Source: CAZNTZ01 sp964576135
GTDB lineage: Bacteria; Pseudomonadota; Alphaproteobacteria; Rs-D84
Reading direction: 5' to 3'
NCBI GenBank assembly: GCA_964576135.1
Contig: CAZNTZ010000007.1
Coordinates: 1 to 32,777, forward strand
Length of the DNA: 32,777 bases
Made by a program: the position numbers and the translations under genes. Shown here in pieces: positions 1 to 7,464 of this stretch (within the stretch, counting starts at the first letter, position 1; every line of letters begins with the position of its first letter). The notes below the pieces were generated by a model, which was given only the letters and a program-made list of their open reading frames with translations, was not told the origin of the DNA and did no database searches.

Positions 1-2
1 GG

Positions 3-191
3 ATGAAAAGATTGAAAAAATTAATTGATTACATCAAAAATGTTAGAAGCGAGTGGTTCAAGATTACTTGGCCAACACGCAGTGTTGTTATCAGTGCTTC
101 TGTGACTATTTTTGTGTTTTCTGCGTTGGCGGCATTGTTTTTCTTTGCTACGGACAGCGCGCTTGGTGCACTTGTAAAGTGGATCTTTTAA
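3..191 (+). CDS. secE: Preprotein translocase subunit SecE
   Basis: Small membrane subunit of the SecYEG translocon, which clamps SecY in the inner membrane during export of unfolded proteins. The 62-aa product has the short single-span form found in most bacteria: a basic amphipathic N-terminus, the typical SecE stretch containing EWFKITWPTR (about residues 17-26), then one hydrophobic segment (about 30-55). ATG at base 3 is preceded only by GG, so any Shine-Dalgarno lies outside the window. It is followed 24 bases later by nusG, the classic secE-nusG pairing at the head of the ribosomal protein/RNA polymerase operon. Identification rests on the motif and the neighbour. Confidence 0.96.
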   Translation: MKRLKKLIDYIKNVRSEWFKITWPTRSVVISASVTIFVFSALAALFFFATDSALGALVKWIF

Positions 192-215
192 AAAAAATAA
201 AACGAGGCCAAACGA

Positions 216-749
216 ATGAGTGATAAAATGCAATGGTTTGTTGTCAATGTTCACACCGGGTGCGAAGATAAAGTCGCACGCGAGTTGCGCGAAAAAATTG
301 ATTCAGCAAAATTGAACCCATTGTTTGGTGAAATTTTGGTACCTACACGTGAAATCACAGAAATCAAAGCAGGCAAGCGTGTAAAATCAGAAAAGAAATT
401 TTTCCCAGGCTATATCGTTGTACAAATGGTTATGGCAGACGAAACATTTACTTTGGTAAAAAATCATCCGCAAGTTGTTATGTTCCTTGGACAAAAGCAA
501 AAACCAGTTGCAATCTCTGAAGACGAAGCAAGACGTTTGCAAAAACAAATGGAAGAAGGCGGAAATATATCTGACGAAGCAGAATACGAAGTTGGTCAAG
601 AAGTTCATGTTGTTGATGGGCCGTTTATGAACTTTAACGGAATCGTTGCAGATGTTGATAATATGAAGCAAAAAATGACTGCAACTATTTTGGTTTTTGG
701 TCGTGAAACATCGGTTGGATTGGATTTTTCACAAGTTGAAAAAGTATAA
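216..749 (+). CDS. nusG: Transcription termination/antitermination protein NusG
   Basis: Universal elongation factor that bridges the RNA polymerase clamp and couples it to Rho or the ribosome. At 177 aa it is close to the usual 180. The NGN domain spans about residues 5-115 (WFVVNVHTGCE at the start, FFPGYIVVQM in the middle). The C-terminal KOW domain begins near residue 127 with VGQEVHVVDGPF and ends LDFSQVEKV. An AACGAGGC stretch lies upstream of the ATG as a weak ribosome site. It sits between secE and the L11/L1 genes as in most proteobacteria. No unusual features seen. Confidence 0.97.
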   Translation: MSDKMQWFVVNVHTGCEDKVARELREKIDSAKLNPLFGEILVPTREITEIKAGKRVKSEKKFFPGYIVVQMVMADETFTLVKNHPQVVMFLGQKQKPVAISEDEARRLQKQMEEGGNISDEAEYEVGQEVHVVDGPFMNFNGIVADVDNMKQKMTATILVFGRETSVGLDFSQVEKV

Positions 750-772
750 GGTTTATTTTAAAGTATAAAGTT

Positions 773-922
773 ATGTCGAAAGAAGTAAGAAAAGTTAAAG
801 ATTTGGTTTGTTCAGGATTAAGTGTTTCAGAAATTGAATTGATCCGTGAATTAAACAAAAAGTCCGAGGAAAGATATCAAAGGCTTAAAAATAAAATTAT
901 GCCAATGACAAAGATTCGGTAA
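773..922 (+). CDS. Small ORF, 49 aa, hypothetical, between nusG and rplK
   Basis: An ATG-started frame closing with TAA encodes a 49-residue, strongly charged, probably helical peptide (starts MSKEVRKVKDLV, ends MPMTKIR). It has about sixteen Lys/Arg residues and one Cys, and no signal or membrane segment. Codon choice resembles the neighbouring genes. It fills an interval that in most proteobacteria is non-coding leader before rplK. The ribosome-binding site is weak (AAAG close upstream), so translation might depend on coupling to nusG, whose stop lies 23 bases before. I do not recognise the family. It could be a lineage-specific small protein or a chance frame. Confidence 0.45.
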   Translation: MSKEVRKVKDLVCSGLSVSEIELIRELNKKSEERYQRLKNKIMPMTKIR

Positions 923-951
923 ATAAATTTAATTACGTAAAGCGTGATTAA

Positions 952-1008
952 ATTACCTTGCAAAAGCTTGGTAATAAAAATGTGGAAGATGTGCCAACAT
1001 CGCACCAC
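952..1008 (+). promoter_or_regulatory. Two hairpins in the rplK leader, candidate L1 autoregulatory site
   Basis: The first hairpin pairs ATTACC (952-957) with GGTAAT (970-975) around a GC/GC inner pair. The second is a nested stem: GTGG (982-985) with CCAC (1005-1008), an AA/GCA internal loop, then GATGT (988-992) with ACATC (997-1001) around loop GCCA. In many bacteria L1 represses the rplKA mRNA by binding a stem with an asymmetric internal loop that mimics its 23S rRNA site. The second hairpin has that general shape and position, 27 bases before the rplK start. Binding by L1 is inferred. Confidence 0.5.
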
Positions 1009-1035
1009 GAGCTCTGAAATAAACAGGAGACAAAA

Positions 1036-1467
1036 ATGGCAAAAAAAGAACTGAAAGCAGTGGTCAAATTAGTTGTCCCTGCGAAACAAGCAAATCCTGC
1101 GCCACCAATCGGACCGGCGTTGGGTGCGGCAGGTGTTAACATCGCCGAATTCTGCAAACAATTTAACGACGCAACCAAAGACAAGGAAGCAGGTATGCCA
1201 ATTCCTTGTATAATCACAGTTTATACCGATCGTAGTTTTGAATATATTATGAAACTGCCACCGGTGTCGTACTATATTAAAAAATCATTGGGTTTAAAGA
1301 TTGGTTCTAAGAAACCTGGTCGTGAATTTGCTGGTACTATCAAAATGGACGCCGTTCGCAAAATTGCAACGGAAAAAATGCCAGATCTTAATTGCTCTAC
1401 CGTTGAAGCGGCTTCGAAAATCGTTGCCGGTCAATGCCGTTCAATGGGCGTCAAGGTGGAGGAATAA
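1036..1467 (+). CDS. rplK: 50S ribosomal protein L11
   Basis: Protein of the GTPase-associated centre; it binds 23S rRNA with the L10-L12 stalk and is needed for factor-dependent GTP hydrolysis and RelA activation. The 143-aa product matches the family length. The N-terminal domain carries the diagnostic AKQANPAPPIGPALG segment (about residues 18-32). The C-terminal rRNA-binding domain contains GREFAGTIKMD and ends with QCRSMGVKVEE. The start is supported by AACAGGAGAC upstream. It lies three bases before rplA, so the two are co-translated. Confidence 0.98.
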   Translation: MAKKELKAVVKLVVPAKQANPAPPIGPALGAAGVNIAEFCKQFNDATKDKEAGMPIPCIITVYTDRSFEYIMKLPPVSYYIKKSLGLKIGSKKPGREFAGTIKMDAVRKIATEKMPDLNCSTVEAASKIVAGQCRSMGVKVEE

Positions 1468-1470
1468 GAT

Positions 1471-2145
1471 ATGAAACAGACAAAAAGAATCAAAACATGG
1501 GCCGAATTGGATATCGAAAAAGTTTATTCTTTGGCGGATGCAATTGAAACATTGCGTAAATTTGCCAGCAAGAAATTCGATGAAAGTTTGGAAATTGCTA
1601 TCAAATTGGGAATTGATGTAACAAAGGCAGATCAAAATATTCGTGGAATGCTTTCGTTGCCACACGGTACGGGTAAAACCATGCGTGTAATTGTTATCTC
1701 TAATGGTAAACAAGACGAAGCAAAAAAAGCTGGCGCAAACGAAGTTGGCGGTGAAGATTTGATTGATAAAATCGCTGGTGGATGGTTAGAATTTGACCGT
1801 GTTATCGCGACACCAGATATGATGCCAAAAATGTCCAAAGTTGCTCGTGTATTAGGACCAAAAGGTTTGATGCCGAATCCAAAATTGGGTACCGTTACAA
1901 ATAACGTTGCCGAAGCAGTTTCTACTGCAAAATCAGGACAAGTTGAATATCGTCCTGAAAAGCAAGGAATTGTCCATGCTGGTATTGGAAAGATGTCTTT
2001 CAAAAATGAACAATTGGTTGATAATGCAAATGCGTTGATTGAACAATTGAAAAAAGTAAAGCCATCAACAAGCAAAGGTCAATATATCTTGGGTGCGTGT
2101 GTTTCTACGACTCAGGGACCTGGACTTAAAGTCGAAGTAAAATAA
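1471..2145 (+). CDS. rplA: 50S ribosomal protein L1
   Basis: L1 forms the mobile stalk at the ribosomal E site and usually also represses its own rplKA mRNA. The 224-aa product is slightly shorter than the usual 230 or so. The family signature runs through MSKVARVLGPKGLMPNPKLG (around residue 120-140). The RNA-binding face includes GKTMRVIVIS and GPGLKVEV at the C-terminus. Only three bases separate it from the rplK stop, and GGTGGAGGAA within the end of rplK serves as its ribosome-binding site. No abnormalities seen. Confidence 0.98.
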   Translation: MKQTKRIKTWAELDIEKVYSLADAIETLRKFASKKFDESLEIAIKLGIDVTKADQNIRGMLSLPHGTGKTMRVIVISNGKQDEAKKAGANEVGGEDLIDKIAGGWLEFDRVIATPDMMPKMSKVARVLGPKGLMPNPKLGTVTNNVAEAVSTAKSGQVEYRPEKQGIVHAGIGKMSFKNEQLVDNANALIEQLKKVKPSTSKGQYILGACVSTTQGPGLKVEVK

Positions 2146-2163
2146 AAAATTCTTGTCCAAGAC

Positions 2164-2218
2164 TGATGGTGCTTAATTGCTTAATTTCCATCATAGACGA
2201 AAGAGATTTACTCTTTCG
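2164..2218 (+). promoter_or_regulatory. rplJ leader (L10-leader type) with two stems
   Basis: The 135-base gap between rplA and rplJ is structured. TGATGG (2164-2169) pairs with CCATCA (2188-2193), enclosing an AT-rich loop that contains TTAA repeats. Immediately after, CGAAAGAG (2198-2205) pairs perfectly with CTCTTTCG (2211-2218) across an ATTTA loop. In many bacteria the L10(L12)4 complex binds a structured leader here and represses rplJL. Position and structure fit that autoregulatory element, but I could not compare it with the covariance model. Confidence 0.6.
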
Positions 2219-2280
2219 GGACACGAAAGGGTGCCGCATTCAGAGATGATTGTGGAAAGTATAACTAAAAGAAAGGCAAA

Positions 2281-2760
2281 ATGATGAAGCGTGAAGAGAA
2301 ATCTGATTTGATCTCGAACTTGCAGACTCATTTGCAATCAGCAAACGGTGTTTTCGTCATCGAAAATCACGGGCTTTCCGTCAAAGAGACCGAAGAGTTG
2401 CGCAATGAATTGCGTGGACTTGTTTCTGTCTTTAAGGTTGTGAAAAACCGCCTGATGAAAATGGCATTAAAAGATTCATCGTTCGCATCTGTGTCTGATT
2501 TGATGAAAAAACCTACAGCAGTTGCAATTGCAACTGATGGATTGGCAGTTACGAAAGTTTTGGCAAAATTTGCTGAAAAACATCCTAACTTGTCCATTGT
2601 TGGTGGAAAAATGGATGCAGAATTATTGAATGCAGATGGAATTTTGCAATTGTCTAAACTCCCGTCGCTCTTGGAAATCCGCGGTACTATCGCACGGATA
2701 TTGATAGAGCCAGGATCACGCCTTGCGCGCGTATCCGCCGAGTACGGAAAAAAACAATAA
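2281..2760 (+). CDS. rplJ: 50S ribosomal protein L10
   Basis: L10 anchors the L7/L12 dimers to the ribosome and normally represses its own leader. The 159-aa product starts MMKREEKSDLISNLQ. The N-terminal globular RNA-binding domain contains the typical LRNELRG and VVKNRLMKMAL segments (about residues 40-62), followed by a C-terminal helical tail (about 130-159) that receives L12 dimers. There are two adjacent ATG codons (2281, 2284), and AAAGAAAGGC upstream favours the first. It is followed by rplL after 24 bases. Confidence 0.97.
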   Translation: MMKREEKSDLISNLQTHLQSANGVFVIENHGLSVKETEELRNELRGLVSVFKVVKNRLMKMALKDSSFASVSDLMKKPTAVAIATDGLAVTKVLAKFAEKHPNLSIVGGKMDAELLNADGILQLSKLPSLLEIRGTIARILIEPGSRLARVSAEYGKKQ

Positions 2761-2784
2761 TAAAAAAATAGTGAGGAAAACAAA

Positions 2785-3150
2785 ATGGCAGATATTCAAA
2801 AAATCGTTGAAGAATTGTCGAAACTGAGCGTTTTGGAAGCAGTTGAACTTTCCAAAGCATTAGAAGAAGCATGGGGCGTTTCCGCCGCGGCAGCAGTTGC
2901 AGTTGCAGCTGGTCCAGTCGCAGCAGCAGCCGAAGAAAAAACCGAATTTAACGTTGTATTAGCAGATGCTGGTGCAAATAAATTGGGTGTCATCAAAGCA
3001 GTGAAAGACATCACTGGACTTGGACTTGGCGAAGCCAAAGCGTTGGTTGAATCAGCGCCAAAAGCAGTAAAAGAAGGCGTTGCAAAAGATGAAGCTGAAA
3101 AAATGAAAGCTACACTCGAAGCAGCCGGAGCCAAGGTTGAACTGAAATAA
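2785..3150 (+). CDS. rplL: 50S ribosomal protein L7/L12
   Basis: Flexible stalk protein that recruits and activates translational GTPases. At 121 aa it matches the family exactly: N-terminal dimerisation domain (residues 1-33), an Ala/Val-rich hinge (about 34-50), then the globular domain with EFNVVLADAG, KLGVIKAVKDIT, GLGLGEAKALVE and KVELK at the end. GTGAGGAAAAC precedes the ATG. It is the last ribosomal gene before the polymerase genes; a hairpin region separates it from rpoB. Confidence 0.98.
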   Translation: MADIQKIVEELSKLSVLEAVELSKALEEAWGVSAAAAVAVAAGPVAAAAEEKTEFNVVLADAGANKLGVIKAVKDITGLGLGEAKALVESAPKAVKEGVAKDEAEKMKATLEAAGAKVELK

Positions 3151-3160
3151 TGTTTAAAAT

Positions 3161-3193
3161 GTAAAATCCAAAGTGCGACTGCACTTTGGATTT
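3161..3193 (+). terminator. Attenuator-like hairpin between rplL and rpoB
   Basis: Immediately after rplL a perfect 13-bp stem forms between 3164-3176 and 3181-3193 with a GACT loop; with one bulged A it extends to G3161. It is not followed by a clean T-run. It is therefore more likely a partial attenuator or an RNase processing site than a full terminator. A partial terminator and an RNase III site are known at the same place in Escherichia coli. Confidence 0.65.
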
Positions 3194-3202
3194 ACGTTTG
3201 TG

Positions 3203-3239
3203 ACATTTTTGGAATTGCAATTAGCAATTCTTGAAATGT
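3203..3239 (+). promoter_or_regulatory. Second rpoB leader hairpin plus short TTGCATT repeats
   Basis: A second extended stem pairs ACATTT (3203-3208) with AAATGT (3234-3239) and GAATTGC (3212-3218) with GCAATTC (3224-3230), separated by a symmetrical TTG/TTG internal loop. Just downstream (3246-3271) a seven-base unit TTGCATT recurs two to three times before the rpoB ribosome site GAAGGAGC. The function is unknown. Positionally it could control polymerase synthesis relative to the stalk proteins. Confidence 0.5.
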
Positions 3240-3301
3240 TAAATAATTGCATTTTGCATTTTGCAAATTGCTAGTTCTTATGCGACGAAGGAGCACTAAA
3301 T

Positions 3302-6300
3302 ATGGCTGTAATCCAAAAATTCAGAAAGTCTTTCGGAAAAAGTTTCCTGCAAACAAAATTACCCGATCTTGTTGAAATTCAGTATGATTCTTACAAAGAC
3401 TTTTTACAGTCTGAAACAGAGCCATCTGCACGTAAAAATACTGGCTTGCAAAATGTTTTCAAGTCAATGTTTCCAATCAAGGACTTTGCAGGCGTTTCCG
3501 ATTTGGAATTTGTAGAGTACAGCTTGGATAAGCCAGCTTACAATGTTAAAGAATGCATGTTACGTAACATGACTTATTCCAGCAAACTCAAATTGAAATT
3601 GCGTTTGATACTTTGGGATATTTCCGAAGATGGAAAAAAATCTTTGCGTGATATCAAAGAACAAGAAGTTTTCATGGGCGAAGTTCCACTGATGACTGAA
3701 CGTGGAACGTTTGTAGCATCAGGTGTTGAACGTATCATAGTTTCACAGATGCATCGTGCCCAAGGTGTTGTGTTTGGTATAACCAAAGAATCTAAAATTG
3801 CGGATAATCCAACAACGTATACTGCTCGTATTATTCCAGAACGCGGCGCTTGGATTGATTTTGAAGAATCCAAGGGTGTCGTTTATGTTCGTATTGATCG
3901 CAGACGTAAATTACCAGCAACAACTTTGATGCGTTGTTTACCAACTGCTGAAGATGAAAAGAAATGGAATGCAGATATGTACCGCTCTGTTGTGCGCGGA
4001 ATGTCTGATACAGAAATTTTGTCACAATTTTACAAAAAAATTCCACTCAGTTTTGATGGCAAATTCTTTGAAGGTAAAATTGAAAGCTTTGCCGAATTGG
4101 GCGCTTATCGCTTAAACTATGATTTGTTAAATCCAAAAGATAAGAAAAATTTGGCAAGTCGTGGCGACAGATTATCAGTAAAGAAAGTTGAAAAAATTGC
4201 TGCGGTTTCTAAATCCTTTATGGTTGCTGCAGAATCACTTGTTGGTGAATATATTTTTGATCCTATTATGGATGGTGAACAAGTTTTGTTTGCAAGTGGT
4301 ACAGAAATTACCGAAGAAATTTTGAAAGATTTTGAGAAATTAGGTATCAAAGAAATTTCAATTATTTCTATTGATAATGCTTTCTATGGGGCGCACATGC
4401 GTAACACATTGGTTGCAGATAAAACAGCAACCCGTGAAGAAGCATTGATCGAAGTTTATAATGTTATCCGTCCAGGCGAACGTCCAACTGTTGAAGCAGC
4501 TGCAAACTTGTTTGCACATCAAGGTTTTGATGGATCTTATTATGACTTGTCCGCAGTCGGTCGTTTCAAAATGAACAAACGTCTTAAAATTGATTCTGGA
4601 AAAAAACCAGAAGATGAACGTTTGCTGACTAAATCTGATATTGTTGCCGTACTTAAAACTTTGGCAAATATTATTGATAAGAAAGATGTTGTTGATGATA
4701 TCGACAACTTATCAAATCGTCGTGTTAGAACAGTTGGTGAATTATTAGAACAACAGTTCCGTATTGGTATGGCACGTATTGAAAGATTGGTTCGTGAACA
4801 ATTATCTAGCCCAAATATTTCAAATATGCAACCCCAGGATGTTATCAATGCAAAACCAATGATGGCACTCATTTCTGAATTCTTGGGTACATCTCAGCTT
4901 TCACAATTTATGGAAGCATATAATCCATTGGCTGAATTGGAACACAAACGCCGTATATCAGCTTTGGGACCTGGTGGTCTTAACCGTGAACGTGCTGGTA
5001 TTGATGTTCGCGACGTTCATCCAACGCATTATGGCCGTCTTTGCCCGATCCACACTCCAGAAGGTGCGAATATCGGACTTATCAATCACTTGGCTTCGTA
5101 TGCACGCGTGAATCCATATGGATTTATCGAAACACCTTATCACGTTGTTAAAAATGGCAAGGTTACCGAAGAAATGGTTTATATGACTGCGGACGAAGAA
5201 TTTGAACATAAAATTGCCCAAGGTAATACTCCGATTACATCAAGTGGAACATTGTCCGAAGAAACTGTTACTGCACGTCATGGTGGTGAATTTGTAATGA
5301 TACCACGTGAAGAAATTGACTTGATTGACGTTGCGCCACGTCAAGTTGTGTCAATTGCAACCGGACTTATCCCATTTGTTGAAAATGACGACGCGAACCG
5401 TGCACTTATGGGTTCAAATATGCAACGTCAGGCTGTGCCACTGTTGCGTTGTGATGCACCGTTGGTCGGAACTGGAATTGAACGCGAAGTTGCGCGTGAC
5501 AGCCGCAGTGTTAAAATAGCAAAACATTCGGGTGTTGTTGAATCTGTTGATGCAAATCGTATTGTGGTTAAATGTATGAACAGTCGTAACGTTGTCACCG
5601 GTGTTGATATTTATAACTTGGATAAATTCCAAAGATCAAACTCTGAAACATTGATCCATCAAAAACCAATTGTAAAGGTTGGCGATCGTGTATCTGCGGG
5701 TGATATTATTGCAGACGGTTCATCGACAGATCATGGTGAATTGTCATTAGGTAAAAACGTTGTTGTGGCCTTCTTGCCATGGCGCGGTTATAACTATGAA
5801 GACTCTATTGTTATTTCTGAACGCATTTCGCGTGATGACGTTTTCACATCTATTAAGATTGTTGAAAAAGAATTCAAAGTTCGTGATACACAATTGGGCC
5901 CAGAATCATTTACTCGGGATATTCCAAACGTTGGTGAAGAATCACTGAAAAATTTGGACGAATCCGGAATTATCTATATCGGTGCCCACGTAAAGCAAGG
6001 TGATATTTTGGTTGGACGCGTTTCGCCGAAATCCGAAACTCTGCTTACCCCAGAAGAAGCACTTTTGCGTAATATCTTTGGTGAAAAAGCATTGTCTGTG
6101 AAAGATACATCTTTGCGCGTTGGTCCAAATGAAGAAGGAACAGTTATCGGTGTTAACGTTTTGACACGTCATGGTGTTAAAAAAGACGAACGCACACAAA
6201 TGATTGAACTTCAGAAAATTGAAAAGATCAACAAAGATCGTGAAGAAGAATTGGAAATCATTGAACGTGGTTTTGCCAATCAGGTTTTCCAAATTGCCGA

Positions 6301-7438
6301 AGGATTGGTTATCGAAAATGGTACGGGCAGCTTGAAACCATTTATTGGTAAAAAATTGACCGAAGAAGTTTTCGAAGGCATCCGTGCATCAGATATGAAA
6401 AAGATTTCTGTGCGCAGCAAAGAAGCACAATCGCAAATTGATGAACTGCGTGAAAAACACGTTGTTGCATTAAAGAATTTGAATGAACATGCCGATCGCG
6501 AAGTTGAAAAAGTTTCCGAAAGCAATTCATTATCAGCGGGTGTTTTGAAAGAAGTCAAAGTTTACATTGCGCACAAAATGAAATTACAACCGGGTGATAA
6601 AATGGCTGGTCGCCATGGAAACAAAGGTATCGTTTCAAAGGTTGTACCAATAGAAGATATGCCACACTTGGCTGATGGAACACCTGTTGATATCGTTTTG
6701 AATCCACTTGGCGTACCAAGTCGTATGAACGTTGGACAGATTCTTGAAGTTCACCTTGGGGCAGCCGCGTTTGCACTTGGAAAACAAATCAGCGATGTTT
6801 TGGATGAAATCAAAAATAAACGTGCAGTCACAGATGATTTACGCGCTTTGATGGGAAAAATTTATGGTAAAGACATCGCAGCACAAATCGAAAAAATGAC
6901 TGATACAGACGTTCGTGCAGCAGCAGTGTTGTTGTCTGATGGTGTGCCGATGGCGACACCAACATTTGACGGTGCAACATCAGATGAAATCCATAAAATG
7001 TTAAAGCTTGCCAAGATGCCAGAAACAGGTCAATTTGATTTGTATGACGGAATGACCGGCGAAAAATTCGAACGCCCAGTTACAGTTGGTGTAATGCACA
7101 TGTTGAAACTGCATCACTTTGTTGATGAAAAGATACACGCGCGTTCTGTTGGTTCGTATTCACTTGTTACACAGCAACCACTTTCCGGTAAAGCTCACTT
7201 TGGTGGACAAAGACTTGGTGAAATGGAAGTTTGGGCATTAGAAGCACACGGCGCAGCACACTTGCTGAAAGAAATGTTGACTGTTAAATCTGACGACATT
7301 ACTGGCCGTAATAAAATGTATGAAACAATCATCAGTGGCAGCATGGATATCCAAACTGGTACACCAGAAGCGTTTAACGTGTTCGTTCGCGAATTGCGTG
7401 GACTCGGACTTGCGCTGACACCAAAGAAACTTGACTAA
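3302..7438 (+). CDS. rpoB: DNA-directed RNA polymerase subunit beta
   Basis: Catalytic-core subunit of RNA polymerase. The 1378-aa product is slightly longer than the E. coli protein (1342). Landmarks in order: RNA-binding and lobe regions, the rifampicin cluster (QLSQFMEAYNPL then HKRRISALGPGGL, about residues 532-562), VHPTHYGRLCPIHTPEG, GYNYEDSIVISER, GDKMAGRHGNKGIVS near the active centre, and the C-terminal clamp segment HFGGQRLGEMEVWALEA. Several positions differ from the near-universal sequence in the rifampicin region (Asp to Glu at E. coli 516, Asn to Tyr at 518, Ser to Ala at 522, and His instead of Glu in CPIETPEG); E. coli numbers are from memory. Start supported by GAAGGAGC. rpoC follows after 26 bases. 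Confidence 0.99.
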   Translation: MAVIQKFRKSFGKSFLQTKLPDLVEIQYDSYKDFLQSETEPSARKNTGLQNVFKSMFPIKDFAGVSDLEFVEYSLDKPAYNVKECMLRNMTYSSKLKLKLRLILWDISEDGKKSLRDIKEQEVFMGEVPLMTERGTFVASGVERIIVSQMHRAQGVVFGITKESKIADNPTTYTARIIPERGAWIDFEESKGVVYVRIDRRRKLPATTLMRCLPTAEDEKKWNADMYRSVVRGMSDTEILSQFYKKIPLSFDGKFFEGKIESFAELGAYRLNYDLLNPKDKKNLASRGDRLSVKKVEKIAAVSKSFMVAAESLVGEYIFDPIMDGEQVLFASGTEITEEILKDFEKLGIKEISIISIDNAFYGAHMRNTLVADKTATREEALIEVYNVIRPGERPTVEAAANLFAHQGFDGSYYDLSAVGRFKMNKRLKIDSGKKPEDERLLTKSDIVAVLKTLANIIDKKDVVDDIDNLSNRRVRTVGELLEQQFRIGMARIERLVREQLSSPNISNMQPQDVINAKPMMALISEFLGTSQLSQFMEAYNPLAELEHKRRISALGPGGLNRERAGIDVRDVHPTHYGRLCPIHTPEGANIGLINHLASYARVNPYGFIETPYHVVKNGKVTEEMVYMTADEEFEHKIAQGNTPITSSGTLSEETVTARHGGEFVMIPREEIDLIDVAPRQVVSIATGLIPFVENDDANRALMGSNMQRQAVPLLRCDAPLVGTGIEREVARDSRSVKIAKHSGVVESVDANRIVVKCMNSRNVVTGVDIYNLDKFQRSNSETLIHQKPIVKVGDRVSAGDIIADGSSTDHGELSLGKNVVVAFLPWRGYNYEDSIVISERISRDDVFTSIKIVEKEFKVRDTQLGPESFTRDIPNVGEESLKNLDESGIIYIGAHVKQGDILVGRVSPKSETLLTPEEALLRNIFGEKALSVKDTSLRVGPNEEGTVIGVNVLTRHGVKKDERTQMIELQKIEKINKDREEELEIIERGFANQVFQIAEGLVIENGTGSLKPFIGKKLTEEVFEGIRASDMKKISVRSKEAQSQIDELREKHVVALKNLNEHADREVEKVSESNSLSAGVLKEVKVYIAHKMKLQPGDKMAGRHGNKGIVSKVVPIEDMPHLADGTPVDIVLNPLGVPSRMNVGQILEVHLGAAAFALGKQISDVLDEIKNKRAVTDDLRALMGKIYGKDIAAQIEKMTDTDVRAAAVLLSDGVPMATPTFDGATSDEIHKMLKLAKMPETGQFDLYDGMTGEKFERPVTVGVMHMLKLHHFVDEKIHARSVGSYSLVTQQPLSGKAHFGGQRLGEMEVWALEAHGAAHLLKEMLTVKSDDITGRNKMYETIISGSMDIQTGTPEAFNVFVRELRGLGLALTPKKLD

Positions 7439-7464
7439 AACAGAGATAACTCAGGAGCAAAAAT

